This document shows positions 12,092 through 23,529 of a DNA stretch of 64,000 bases, in pieces. Within the stretch, counting starts at the first letter, position 1. Every line of letters starts with the position of its first letter. The position numbers were made by a program, and so were the translations under genes. The stretch covers positions 141,182,064 through 141,246,063 of the forward strand of contig CM040126.1 of assembly GCA_022559845.1 (NCBI GenBank). Reading direction: 5' to 3'. The stretch comes from Amorphophallus konjac. Lineage: Eukaryota > Streptophyta > Magnoliopsida > Alismatales > Araceae. Under the pieces are notes generated by a model, which ran no database searches, was not told the origin of the DNA, and was given only the letters and a program-made list of their open reading frames with translations.

Positions 12092-13147
12092 AAGTGGGAG
12101 GATATTGGTATGGATTTCATCATGGGTTTATCTAAATCAAAAAGAGGACATGATGGAATATGGGTTATCATTGACTGATTGACTAAATCAGCGCATTTCT
12201 TGCCAATCAAGAGTCGATGGTCAGTTGATATCTTAGCTGCACTATACATCAAGGAAATAGTCAGATTACATGGTATTCCTGTTTCAATCGTGTCTGACAG
12301 AGATCCCCGTTTTACTTCTCATTTTTGGAAAGGACTACAACATTCGTTAGGAACGAGACTTAACTTTAGCACAGCCTTTCATCCTCAAACGGATGGTCAG
12401 ACCGAGAGAACCAATCAAGTAGTCGAAGATATGCTAAGAGCATGCATTATTGATTTTGGTGGAAACTGGCATGATCACTTATCTCTAATTGAGTTTGCAT
12501 ATAATAATAGCTACCAAGCTAGTATCCAAATGGCACCTTTCGAAGCTCTATATGGAAGGAGTTGCCGATCACCCTTATGCTGGGACGAAGTTGGAGAGAA
12601 ACAACTGTTAGGTCCAGACATGGTAAGGGATACAACTGAGAAGATACAAGTAATCAGAGAAAGATTGCAAATTGCTCAGTCTAGACAAAGGGCTTATGCT
12701 GACACAAGAAGGAGAGATCTTGAATTCCAACTCGGAGATCATGTATTTCTCAAGATATCACCTGGACGTGGAATACGAAGATTTGGTGTTAAGGGCAAGC
12801 TTACACCATAATTTATTGGACCTTTTGAGATACTAGAAAGAGTTGGCGAGGTTGCTTATCGCATCGCATTGCCACCTCAATTGTCTGAGATACATAATGT
12901 GTTCCACATATCCATGTTGAAGAAGTATGTACACGATCCATCACATATTATCGAACATGGAGACCTAGTAATCCAGAAGGATCTCACATATGAGCAGAAG
13001 CCTATGAAGATCTTAGATCGAGAAGTACGTACCCTAAGGAATACGGTTATTCCCATGCTAAAAGTACAATGGAATAAGAATTCAGAACATGAAGCTACAT
13101 GGGAGATCGAGGAATCTATGAGGAAACAATTTCCAGATTTATTTTAG
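12092..13147 (+). pseudogene. Tekay-like integrase core and chromodomain-like tail
   Basis: It carries the catalytic core aspartates (in MDFIMGL and VSDRDPRF) and the core glutamate in the GQTERTNQVVEDM region. A GPF-type C-terminal domain (FIGPFEIL) follows, then a tail (KVQWNKNSEHEATWE) resembling the divergent chromodomain of Tekay/Del elements. Premature stops are at 12176 and 12809. The terminal stop TAG at 13145 is the natural end. Chromodomains of this group are thought to steer integration to chromatin, but assigning this tail is by resemblance only. Confidence 0.82.
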
Positions 13148-13214
13148 AAGGTACATACTCTACACTCTCCATATGTAAATGTATGATATGGAAATTGGGG
13201 ACCAAATTCTTTTT

Positions 13215-13227
13215 AAGTGGGGGAGGG
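13215..13227 (+). other. Polypurine tract of the Tekay-like element
   Basis: AAGTGGGGGAGGG directly before the 3' LTR. It primes plus-strand DNA synthesis. The only non-purine is the T at 13218. Confidence 0.85.
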
Positions 13228-16200
13228 TGTAGCAACCCTGATAAATTTAAAAGGAATAAATAAATCAAAATAGATTAAAAGATTTAGTAAATAAATGAAA
13301 GAGCTTGGAATAAAAATAATTAAACCCTGATGAAAATAACGCCTCAGATATAGGCGCTACTTTACAATACAACGCCCTTACATAAGGCGTGTTTTGAAGA
13401 AAGGACGCCCACACTTGAAGGCGTCAAATTTCAAACGACCAAAAGAAATAAAAAGGGCAGGTTTGCATAACGTCCTTTGCGTGGACGCGTTTCAACAAGA
13501 AACGATGCTTGACAAGGCGTCAATTTAAATTCGACGCCCTGACCTAGGTCGCTAATTCAGATTGAGTTTCGTTCGACCCAGGAGTCTATCCAGGGTAAGT
13601 TGATAACTATGAGAAAGAGTTCGAATGTAGTAATAACTCTAATATGGAAGTATTACTTCCCATCAAACACTAACTCTATTAGGATTCTAGAAATCCTATA
13701 TATAACCTACTGCTTGAACCGAGAACGCTATTTAGCGTTCGGAGTTTTCTAAGGTATACGAAGAACAGCATGTTCTTCTTCTTCCTTCTTCCTTATATTG
13801 TGTTCGATCAACGCATGAAGAACTAATGATTCTTCATACTCTTCTCTGATTACAGGTTGAAAGCTTCTGTCTTCCGAAGAACAAGTAAGTTCTTTCCCCT
13901 TGCTTTCGGTTACGTATAAGAAGATTTTAATATCTTCTTCTTCGTTTCTTCTGTCTCTACAGGTTATCTGTAGAAGTGAACCCGGTTGATTGAAGAATTG
14001 AGGGTTCTTCATCTACACCCTCTTAATTACCCTTGCTGCTGCTATTAGGATCGAAAGCTTCAAAAAAACTCTGTTTATAAAACAGAGTATCGTTCTTTCT
14101 TCACAGAACCTGCATCCGTTCAAATCTTTGTTAAGGTAGGTTTTCTCAAGCACTGTAGCCCAAATCACCATAATAACTATGTTAAACCATATATATTAGT
14201 TCATGCATATAGTTTTCGAGAGTTTTAAATGTTTCTATTGTTGGAAAGAAACGCCCTTTTCACGGGCGCTAATTTTATACGCGACCCAGACTAGGGCGCT
14301 ATTTAAATAAACGACCCTGACAAGGTCGTCAATTCAAAAGATTTGACGCCCTGTACACAGACGTCAATTTAATTAACTGGTAATTACCCATGTTAATTAG
14401 TCCATATTCACTTGAATACGATTCTAAATAAATCAGTGCATGATCATTAATCCTGATATTTTCCTGTCATGACCATATCTCGATTTCTGGAAATTTCAAT
14501 GCTTGAAAAATTATAAATTCTTGAAACACACGACCCTGTATAGGTCGTCTCACACTTGATCCACGCCCCTGTTCAGGACGTGAATTGAAAAGTAACGCCC
14601 CTGTCCAGGGCGTGTTTTTGATAAATTACTGAAAATATATATTCTGCAAAAATAGAAGTAAAGAATGAACGACCATTGTATACGTCGTCAACTTGCAAAT
14701 AAACGCCCCTTACCAGGGCGCGTTTTTGGTAAAATACTGAAATATTGAAATCTTGCAAAAATGTAAAATAGATAAACGCCCTTACTGAAGGCGTTAATTA
14801 CTTGAGTAGTGACTTTACTTAAGTCGTTATTTTCCTGTAAAAATATTTTTACCTGTTTCTGACAACCGATGGTTTCAGTATATTTATATATATATATATG
14901 TATATCGGCACTATATTCCACTCCGTGAGTATAGTCCCACGTTTCATGATGTTTTATCGATCACCCTCAACTCTCATTGACATACAAGCTCTCCATTGGA
15001 CATTCCGTTCCTTTGGACTAGCGAGTTAGTCATAGAGACCTCCGTAAGACTCCTCGAGCCTTGGATTCCCTCAAGGTCGACTGAGCTGGTTGTACCCTAA
15101 AAACCCATTACACTATTGAATGCCATGTCACTCTAAAGAAACATGGTATACCGGCCCTTATGATATGCAAAGAGTATATCATGAGAATTCTAAATGGGAT
15201 GATGATATCATGCCATTTGTTGATGTTCTTGTGGAGCTCAATTCTATAATAAGAATGAGGGTATCTTATCTTTGATATACTGTTCATGTGGACCTCAATT
15301 CTATATAAAGAATGTCCATACTTGTCATAGTACCCGAGTTAAGGGAACCTAATTCCACCTAGTTTCATCGTTCATCGTGATATTATCGTTGTTATCGCCT
15401 ATCTATGTCCAATGTCGTATTTTTTTGGATTCCATTCTCTCAAAGTTATCCTACGTGTCTACAAGCTTAATTTATTGAAATTCCATAATGGCTATAAATA
15501 TATACAAGAGTGAATGTCAAAATACATGATAAATGCCTGCGCATATAGGGCCCGATCTGGTCCTGGGAGGAGCACCCGAAAGTACTTGTGCCCATGGGAG
15601 TTGAATGATAAGGTATCTGGCATTATACCGAGTGCATGACTAGCTTGATTGGACATTCCACACAAATCTTGTACTTGACTCGTACTTGACTTGACATGAA
15701 TCGCGTGACCCGAGAAAGGGTAATTACTTGCTTGCTTGATACATGATAGCCAAAGTTCTTGACATGACTTGCTAAAAAGTACTTGCTTGAATATCCTGTT
15801 ATCTTTTCTTGAAAGCTCATGACTAGTTCATCTTGCTGTCTTATTGATAAATTCTCTTTCTACCTTGTCGTTTTATACGAGCATGCATAGCTACAGTACA
15901 TACATGAAAGATGTAATTATTTAAACCCCTTGCTAGCGCTTGAGATATAATTTCCTACTGAGCGTTCGCTCACTCCGTGTTTGTCCCTTACTTTTCAGGT
16001 AATTCCGACGACGAGGGAAGTCAATCTGATGGGGAAAGTCAAGAGTGAAAGAGCTAGAGCTTTTCCAAGTGTCATCTAGTCTTTTTCCTATTTTCTTGAG
16101 TCAACTATGTACTTTTCCTTTTTTTTGAATAGAGTATTGGATTTGTAATAGTCTATCCATTATGAAATAAAGGATTGGGTTATCTTTTTATTTTGCGCAT

Positions 16201-16297
16201 CTTTGTTTTGGTGTCGAATACACTACTACTCTGATTGACATGATTAATATAAACTCATCGCGCACCTCCGAGTATCTTCCGTACTCGGGGCGTGACA
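13228..16297 (+). repeat. 3' LTR of the Tekay-like element
   Basis: 3070 bp, nearly identical to 5553-8621. About 15 of the 21 substitutions I could list are transitions. One extra G occurs near 16033. The possible polyadenylation signal is AATAAA at 16166-16171. Confidence 0.93.
13336..14825. repeat. Hairpin array in the Tekay-like 3' LTR
   Basis: The same approximately 16 hairpins as in the 5' LTR, at matching offsets. One arm differs between the copies (GACGCT versus GATGCT, near 13504), which weakens a CpG in that stem. Confidence 0.8.
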
Positions 16298-16302
16298 CTC
16301 AA
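16298..16302. repeat. Right target-site duplication of the Tekay-like element
   Basis: CTCAA, identical to 5548-5552. Its last A is also the A of the LINE ORF2 start codon. Confidence 0.9.
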
Positions 16303-17041
16303 TGATTTTGTCATCATTAATTTGGAATATTCGTGGAGTGGGGAATCCTGGTTCCCGAAGATTTTTGAAAGATTATGTACAATCTAATAAGGTCGATCTT
16401 GTGGACATCCTGGAACCTATGGTTAGTCTTAATAAAGCCTCGCCCCTGGGGAAGTATATAAAACTTGGGGGTTTTGCCAGCAGTAGCTCCCCTGACCCAA
16501 AAATTTGGGTATTTTGGCATGATAGTTATAACTTGGAGGTCATTGAATCCTCATCCCAACAAATTACTCTAGGTTTGAAAGTGAATAATTCTTTGTGTAC
16601 ATATTACTCCTTTGTATATGCTTCTTGTAATCCTCTTTTAAGACAGTCCCTCTTCAAGGATATTATCAATTTTGGTGCTTCTGCCACAATTCCCTGGATG
16701 ATAGGGGGGATTTTAATTGTGTACTTCGTCCATCAGAAAAGGTTGGAGGGGGTATGCTAGCCCTATCTGCTATGTCTGACTTCAATAATTGCTTAGGCTC
16801 TGCTGGTCTGATCGACATTGGATTCATTGGAAATGCCATGACCTGGACTAACAACAGGATTGGTTCTGCAAATATCAAGGCTAGGCTTGACAGAGTGTTA
16901 GTTAACATTTTATTTCAATCATCTTTCCCCCAGCTGACTGTTAAACACTTACCCAGAGGTCCTTCGGACCATGCTCCACTGCTTCTCCTGATGGAAAAAA
17001 TGTTGAGCAGTCCAGGCCGGTTCATTTTTCAGAAGATGTAG
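16302..17041 (+). pseudogene. LINE ORF2: endonuclease domain
   Basis: The ATG at 16302 opens an exonuclease-endonuclease-phosphatase fold typical of L1 ORF2: an N-terminal LIWNIRGVGNPGS motif and a C-terminal GPSDHAPLL motif near 16950. This domain nicks target DNA to prime reverse transcription. One base appears lost in a run of G near 16703-16709, moving the reading into another frame that resumes at 16754. A stop at 17039 closes the segment. Confidence 0.85.
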
Positions 17042-18872
17042 TGCACACATGACTCATTTCAACAGCTTGTTTCAAATACCTGGCAGCTTTCTCAATCCCA
17101 CCATCCAAATCCTCTGGTTAGGTTTTTTTCCAAACTGAAGGCACTAAAGGTTTCGCTATGTAAATGGAATAAAGAAACCTTTGGGGATATAAACTCAGCT
17201 GTAATTTCTGCTAAAGTTGAAGTAGAATTAAAGCAAAGCTGTTATGACTTGGACCTTTCTTATGAAAACAAGGAGAGGCTGAATGCTGCCAATGCCCATC
17301 TTCGTCAAGCTCAAGTTAGAGAAGAAATTTTCTGGAATCAGAAATCTCGGGTTGACTGGATAGAAAGTGGAGATAGAAATACTGCCTTTTACCATGCGGT
17401 TGCTCAATGTAACAGAAGAAGGAACATAAATAGAAGGCTCAAAGTAGGGGAGCCTAATGAATGGTGCTCTGACCAGGACATTTTGAAGAAACATGCTGAG
17501 ATCTATTTCAAAAGTCTTTTTTCTTCAGAAGATCATGTACTTGACTCAGAATTGCTGAACTGCATTCTGCAGGTTATCACAGATATTCAGAATATGGCTT
17601 TATGTGCTGTCCCAAATTCTTCTGAGATCCGTGATGCTGTTTGGTCTTTAAAGGGATCTAGTTCCCCTGGCCCAGATGGCTTCTCTGGGGACTTTTTCAC
17701 AACAGTTTGGGATATCATTGGACAGGATTTTGGCGAAGCTGTTAAAGCTTTTTTCCAAGGTTTCCCTCTTCCAAGGGGAATATCTTCTTCCCTCATTACT
17801 CTAATTCCCAAGGTACATGAACCAAAATCTTTTAATGATTTCCGGCCTATTAGTCTGTGTAACTTCACATACAAAGTTATCTCCAAGATTATTTCAGAAA
17901 GATTGGCTCCTCTTCGGCCTAATATAATATCTAAGGAGCAGGGTGCCTTTGTGAAAGGGCGGTTCATTTTGGATAATATATCCCTTGCTAAACAGCTGAT
18001 GATGGACATCAACAGGAAAGTTAGGGGTCACAATATGATAATCAAGCTGGATATGGCAAAAGCATATGACAGAATTGAGTGGGATTTTCTGTCAACAGTC
18101 ATGAGAAAATTTGGTTTCAGTACCAGGTTCACATCTCTGATTGGTATAATTTTATACAATTGCTGGTTCTCAATAAATTTTAATGGAACTGTGTCTGACT
18201 TCTTTAAATCCAGTAGAGGCATAAGGCAAGGGGACCCTATTGCTCCATATCTTTTCATTATAGCTTCAGAGGTTCTTAGCAGAGGTTTATCAGGACTGCT
18301 CCACTCTGGGGGGCTTAAGGGTTATATTGGGCCCAGAAGGATAATGCAAATTTCTCATTTGTTATATGCTGATGACACCCTGGTATTCCTTAATGCCAGC
18401 AAAAGGAACATAATGGCATTCCAACAGTTTATCAACAAATATGAAAGCTGCTCGGGACAAAAGATAAATGCAGCTAAGAGCTGCTTTATCTTGTCTGCAA
18501 AAGCTCCCCTATCATCAATTCAAGCTGTCCGGACTTTAACTAGCTATAAACATCAAGCTGCTGGATTCAAGTATCTTGGAATTCCTATTAAAAAAGGCAG
18601 ATACCTGTGTTCAAATTTCAAGTTTCTTGTTGATAGGATACATACTAAATTAGAAGGTTGGCAATCAAAATTGTTGTCCCAAGCTGGTAGAGCAGTTCTT
18701 ATTACTCTGTTCTCAAAAGTATGCCAATCTACCTTGCATCAGCCTGCTTCATTCCAAAGAAGATTATTAGTTTCATGGATAGCCAATGTGCTGGTTTTTT
18801 CTAGCAAGGAGAACATGGAATTAACCGCAGGCATTGGATTGCTTGGCCTAATATTCAGAAACCCCGTATAGA
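17042..18872 (+). pseudogene. LINE ORF2: reverse transcriptase
   Basis: After the stop at 17039 the frame is open to 18871. It includes the linker FWNQKSRVDWIESGDRNT and the RT blocks: SSPGPDGFSGDF, ITLIPKV, FRPISLCNFTYKVISK, GAFVKGRFILDN, KLDMAKAYDRIEW, RGIRQGDPIAPYLF and the catalytic YADDTLVF (near 18365). Near 18710 a one-base change shifts the correct reading to another frame, so the last part of this open stretch is out of frame. In the correct frame a stop lies at 18802. This enzyme reverse-transcribes LINE RNA at the nicked target. Confidence 0.88.
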
Positions 18873-20446
18873 GGGTGGCCTTGGAATAAGGAATCTACTA
18901 TATGTTCAAATTGCTTTTGCTATCAAGATGCTATGGAATATTATTCATGGTTCATCACTTTGGCCTCAATATGCCAGACAAAGATTCCTCAAAACTCACA
19001 TTGCTAACTGTAATATTCCATTTCCAGCAGGTATGCCTCTAACTGTTTTCAGGAAGGCCAGAGAAATTCTGCTAGAAAATAGCAGGTGGATTGTTGGGTC
19101 TGGAGTAAACATTGATTTCCTTAGGGACAACTGGATAGGTAATGGCCCTGCTGTCAATGTTGATCAGGCCAGTACTAGAGATAATGGGAGGTCAATTCTC
19201 AATGGTTCGGTTAGTGAGGTGCTCCGGAATAATCAGCATCTGGCTTTGGGGTTTCATTGGAAATGATAGTCAAATTCCTAATTTACAGCTTAACCGCGAG
19301 CCTGATATCTGTTTTTGGATGAGTACAACTAAAGGCAACTTTTCCATTAAATCAGCTTACAATATCATTCGTAGTAGAGGCATAACAAGGTCTGCCTGGG
19401 CAAATCTGTGGCATTCAGCCTTTAATCCTCGAGCTGCTTTGTTCATTTGGAAGCTGATCCATCGGGCAATTCCAGTAGATAGTAGGGTTATTGATTGTGG
19501 TATCTAAATGGCTTCAAGATGCAGTTGCTGTTCTCAACCAGAGTATGAAGATCTTAACCATGTTTTTTTGAATGGAGAGTTGGCGGTAGAATTATGGGGC
19601 TGGTTACATGAAATAATTAGTAACAATGTATGGTTGGGTGATCAAATTACCAGAAGATGTTGGAATCTATTGTCTGCTACCAGAATGCATTCAGCCTTTG
19701 GCTTAGCGGGGATGTATTCTATATTCCTAATGCTTTGGGAACTATGGAAGCAGAGATGTGCATCAAAATATGAAGGGGTCCCCATCAATATTACTTCAAT
19801 CAAAAGGAGGATCATCTACTCAGTTCATATGGCATTAGATAAAATTATCTTTCACAGGTTTATTTCTCCTGCTCAACTCAGCTCTCTAGCATCATTTGGT
19901 TTGTTTCCGCGGGTGCAGATCAAGCAGCCAACTTTGGTTTACTGCAAATTGGCCACACATGGTTTTTCTCTGCATGTAGATGGGGCATCGAAAGGGAACC
20001 CTGGCAGAAGTGGTGGAGGCGGATGTATTAGAAATCATAATGGTGATTTGATCTTAGGCTTTGCATTTTACTATGGAGTAGGTAAGAGCTTGATGGAAGA
20101 ATGCAGGGCACTACTTGATGGGCTAGCAATTGCAAAGCATGGTGGTATCAAGCTTCTTGCAATATATTCAGATTGTTCCCTGCTAGTGGAGGCTTGTCGG
20201 AGTGGTAAATCCCCCAATTGGGCTATCTACCCGTGGTGGAGGGAAATCTTAAAGCTTCTTAATGAATGTGGAATTGAAATTCATCATGTTTTCAGGGAAG
20301 GTAATCAGGTAGCGGACTCTTTGGCCTCATATGCTTGCAGCATTGATACTAATATTGTATACACCAAAGAAACGGAGCTACCGCAGCTGACTAAGGGGGT
20401 CCTTAGAGTGGATAAGGCTGGTCTGCCCTCCTTACACTGTCATTAA
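18873..20446 (+). pseudogene. LINE ORF2: zf-RVT region and C-terminal RNase H
   Basis: This covers the segment after RT (GGLGIRNL ... WNIIHGSSLWPQYARQ), a frameshift near 19255, then the zf-RVT-like region (FSIKSAYNIIRSRG), a stop at 19505, and Cys-rich CSCC near 19523. The last 150 residues are a plant-type RNase H (VDGASKGNPGRSGGGG, EECRALLDGL, IYSDCSLLVEACRS, REGNQVADSLASYA). The Asp-Glu-Asp-Asp catalytic set looks present. An RNase H at the C terminus is known in a group of plant L1 elements. The natural stop is at 20444. Confidence 0.85.
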
Positions 20447-20688
20447 ACTTCTGGTTTATCATTTCAGCTCGGATGTCTTACATTTCCTTTGAATTGTTCG
20501 GGCTCTCACTTTTAGCCCTTTTGGTTTTTCGGGGGTATGCCCCTTGATAGTGTATTCAGCTCTTTCTTTTAATAAAAATTAGGACCACAGGGTGAGCTAG
20601 GAGGAGTGAGAACACTCCCCCTCTCTGAGGGAGGGTGCACTCGACCGGTGCTCACTCTGATTGGTCGGTGTTGGTTCAAAAAAAAAAA
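20447..20688 (+). other. LINE 3' UTR and poly-A tail
   Basis: About 230 bp of non-coding sequence with small inverted repeats (AGAACACTCC and CTCTGAGGGAGGGTG nearby), then 11 A residues at 20678-20688, directly before the right target duplication. Confidence 0.8.
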
Positions 20689-20689
20689 G

Positions 20690-20702
20690 ATCTGGAGAAG
20701 AT
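20690..20702. repeat. Right target-site duplication of the LINE
   Basis: ATCTGGAGAAGAT, matching 4044-4056 at 12 of 13 positions. The gypsy-1 coding sequence resumes here. Confidence 0.85.
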
Positions 20703-21315
20703 TCGAGCCATAGTTGAGTGGCCAGAGCCCCGTACACTCCATGATGTTCGCAGCTTTGATGGTCTCGCGACGTTTTACAATTTCTTCATTAGAGGATTCA
20801 GCGCCCTCAAGGCCCCTATCACCGACTACACTCGGAAGGGCACGTTCGAATGGACCAAGGCTGCCTCTGCTGCTTTTAGGCTTCTTAAGGAGCGCATGGC
20901 CCAGGCACCTATCCTTCGGCTCCCTGATTTCTCAAAGGTGTTTGAGATATCATGTGACGCATCCGGAGTAGGTATTGGAGGTGTTTTGAGTCAGGAGTCC
21001 CACCCCATTGCATATTTTAGTGAGAAGTTGAGCGACGCCAAACTGCGATACTCCACTTATGACAAGGAGTTTTACGTGGTTGTGCAGGCTTTGCGGCATT
21101 GGAGACACTACTTGCTGCAGTGAGAGTTCATCTTATTTTCTGATCACGAGGCACTCAAATACCTCCATGCCCAGAAAAAACTCAATTCTCGTCATAGTCG
21201 TTGGGTGGAGTTTCTCCAGGATTACACCTTTATGCTGAAGCATAAGGTAGGAGTGGAGAACCGAGTAGCTGACGCCCTGAGCCATCGAGCTTGTCTGTTG
21301 ACCACCATAGGTGTG
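20691..21315 (+). pseudogene. gypsy-1 RT connection and RNase H
   Basis: It continues the RT that ends at 4042: an [21 protein letters not shown] block, the connection ([12 protein letters not shown]), then RNase H ([39 protein letters not shown]). After a stop at 21121 the same frame continues (SDHEALKYLHAQ, NRVADALSHRA). The catalytic Asp and Glu positions are visible. The shared frame on both sides of the LINE supports one interrupted gene. Confidence 0.85.
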
Positions 21316-22878
21316 GAGGTTGTCAGGATGGACAAGATGAAGAAGACTTATGTTGATTGTCCAGAATTTGGTCCGATCTACTCCGCTCTCCAGGCAGGAC
21401 CGTCCCGGGAACACAGTGCCTATACTATGCAGGATGGCTATCAATTTCGGGGGGATCGATTATTCATTCCGCAGACTTTGGTCCGTGACTTTCTTGCATG
21501 GGAAATGCATGCGGGGGGTCTAGCCGGCCACTTCGGTTGGAACAAGACCATTGAGGCCGTTGAGCATCGCTTCTATTGGCTTATCATGAAGAGAGATGTA
21601 GCCCGCATTATGGCCCAGTGTCGCACTTGTGCCATGGCCAAGATAAAGAAGCAGATTTTCAGCCCCTACACCCCTTTCCCCATGCCCGATGGACCATGGC
21701 AGGACATTAGCATGGATTTCATTTTAGGGTTACCGCGGACCCTCCGCAAACATGACTCCATCTATGTCGTGGTGGATAGATTTTCTAAAATGGCCCTATT
21801 CGTTCCTTGCTCCAAGACATCGGACGCCTCCAGGGTCGCCCGTTTATTCTTTTCCCATGTGGTGAGTAGATTTGGGCTACCTAAAACCATTGTGTCACAT
21901 TGAGATGTCCGATTCACCAGCTACTTTTGGAAGACCTTATGGCATATGATGGGCACACCCCTCAAATTTTCCATAGCTTATCATCCCCAGACAGATGGTC
22001 AGACCGAGGTGGTCAATAGTAGTTTGGGGGACCTTCTGAGGGGTTTGGTTCGAGATCGCACAAGGGATTGGGACCGGATTTTGCAATTTGCTGAGTTTGC
22101 CTACACTGATTCGGTTAATAGGTCTATGGGCATGAGCCCATTTGAGATAGTCACAGGACGTAGGCCTAGGAGGCCAGTAGATTTACTCCCCCTACCCATG
22201 CATGCACGAGTGTTAGAGTCTGCACATACATTTGCTGAGCATATTAGGAGTCTGCATGACGACATTCGTCGTCGCATTGAGATCAGCAATGAGCACTATA
22301 AGGAGTTAGCAGATGCGCATCGACGAGTGCGTGAGTTCCACGTGGGTGACTATGTCATGATCAGGGTTAGACCTGAACGGTTTCCTTCGAGAGCCATGCA
22401 GAAGCTACAGGCCTGTGGTGCCGGTCCCTTCAGAGTGCTGAAACGTGTTGGGTCCAATGCTTGTGTTGTGAACCTACCAGATGACTACAAGATTAGCTCC
22501 ACATTCAATGTGTCAGATTTGGTAGCCTACCGGGACCCAGCGGTGATACCTAGTAAGCCATTTGGGCCTTCTCCTCCCATTGAGAGTGACCCCATCCGAG
22601 AGTGTCCACCTCCATCCCCATCACAGAGGCAGCATGAGCAGATAGAAGACATACTGGATGAGCAGATGACCACCACAAGGAGTGGCACCTACCAATGCTA
22701 TTTAGTGCGATGGAGGGGACGTCCCGCGTCCGACAACACATGGATCTTGTGGGCAGAGCTAGAGCGGCTCGACCCCGACTTGTTGGAGCGATATCATAGC
22801 GACCTTGATCCTCACTCGACGGGGTCGAGTTCCTCCCACTCGCGGAGGATCGGTGAGGACACCAGAGGCCTAGACTGA
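21316..22878 (+). pseudogene. gypsy-1 integrase and chromodomain
   Basis: The integrase zinc region has HAGGLAGHFG followed by CRTCAMAK (about 21510-21640). The core has MDFILGL and, at the second Asp site, a decayed stretch with a stop at 21901. The core continues with HPQTDGQTEVVNSSLGDLL. A C-terminal domain (GAGPFRVL) is followed by a clear chromodomain-like module near 22630-22780 (TYQCYLVRWRGRPASDNTWI). That module marks chromoviruses and is thought to read histone marks to guide insertion. The natural stop is at 22876. Confidence 0.87.
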
Positions 22879-23087
22879 CATGAGGCCTCATAGACGAGGC
22901 ACCGACGATGGACCCACAGAGCCACATAGGCTTCGTTATGGCCCAGAGACAGTTAGATTTTACTTTCTCTTTTATTTCAGTTGTGTCTATTTTGTAGGCC
23001 ACGTATGGGCCATCTAGACATTATTAGTCTGCTTGAGTTAGGGGTTTCTCTTTGTGCTAGTGGGCTAGGTGCACTCAAGGCCCACTT

Positions 23088-23097
23088 GGACTGGGGG
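23088..23097 (+). other. Polypurine-like tract of gypsy-1
   Basis: GGACTGGGGG lies just before a TG dinucleotide that starts the presumed 3' LTR (TGCCATGG). It is impure because of C and T, so the LTR start is provisional. Confidence 0.45.
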
Positions 23098-23132
23098 TGC
23101 CATGGCACAAAGCCCACCCCAACCCTAAGAGT

Positions 23133-23233
23133 AAATGCTAGGGGACAACATTTATTTCGGGGTTTTAAATGCTAGGGGATAACATTTATTTGGGGTTTTA
23201 AATGTTAGGAGACAGTATTTATTTTGGGGTTTT
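23133..23233 (+). repeat. Three tandem copies of a 34-bp unit in the gypsy-1 3' LTR
   Basis: The units are 23133-23166, 23167-23199 and 23200-23233, each starting AAATG(C/T)TAGG and ending GGGGTTTT. They lie upstream of the TATA box, so they could be U3 enhancer repeats. Confidence 0.8.
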
Positions 23234-23423
23234 AAATGGATTTCAAATGAGTTCAAATTCAAATGCCAAGGAGGGAAAATGGAACCCATACTTTTGGGGT
23301 TTTCCTATATATTGTCATGTATTTCCCCCTTGGAGAAACTAATGAAGAATTGAAATCTGAGTTTTTTTTGTGAGAAGGTGGCTGCTCCCCTCCTCTTGTA
23401 TGTGTGCCTGCGATGGGCAAGAA

Positions 23424-23529
23424 GGGTGCGACACCCTCAGGTTCGGGTGCGACGCCCAGCCGGCCTCCTATCTTCCTCCTCATGCCACCACCTCCCCTCC
23501 CCATCTTCCTCTTCTTGGGTGCGATGCCC
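23424..23529. repeat. Three GGGTGCGAYGCCC-type hairpins in the gypsy-1 3' LTR
   Basis: GGGTGCGACACCC (23424-23436), GGGTGCGACGCCC (23445-23457) and GGGTGCGATGCCC (23517-23529). Each is a short stem with a GCGAY centre, in the region downstream of the TATA box. Confidence 0.75.

Larger units (their letters stand above)
5553..16297 (+). mobile_element. Complete Tekay/Del-like Ty3/gypsy retrotransposon
   Basis: A 10,745-bp element with two LTRs (TG...CA), a tRNA-Met primer-binding site, a gag-pol frame, a polypurine tract and a perfect 5-bp target duplication. The LTRs differ by roughly twenty substitutions plus one indel by eye (about 0.7%), so the insertion is recent on the scale of plant genomes. 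Long LTRs and the C-terminal sequence after integrase resemble the Tekay/Del chromovirus lineage. The gag-pol frame carries five premature stops but no obvious frameshift, so decay has been mainly by point mutation. Confidence 0.92.
4057..20688 (+). mobile_element. L1-type LINE with C-terminal RNase H, split by a Tekay-like element
   Basis: A non-LTR retrotransposon bounded by a 13-bp target duplication (12 of 13 bases match) and ending in an 11-base poly-A run (20678-20688). Without the Tekay insertion (5553-16302 including one duplication copy) it is about 5.9 kb, close to full length for plant L1 elements. ORF1 has a DUF4283-like domain and a CCHC knuckle. ORF2 has endonuclease, reverse transcriptase, a zinc-finger region and a C-terminal RNase H. 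ORF1 and ORF2 each carry several frameshifts and stops, so it is inactive. It copied itself into the RT gene of gypsy-1. Confidence 0.88.

Noticed and set aside
20691..22878. Assigning gypsy-1 firmly to the CRM (centromeric) lineage
   Set aside because: The RT and chromodomain resemble several chromovirus groups. A phylogeny of the RT would be needed, so no centromere claim is made.
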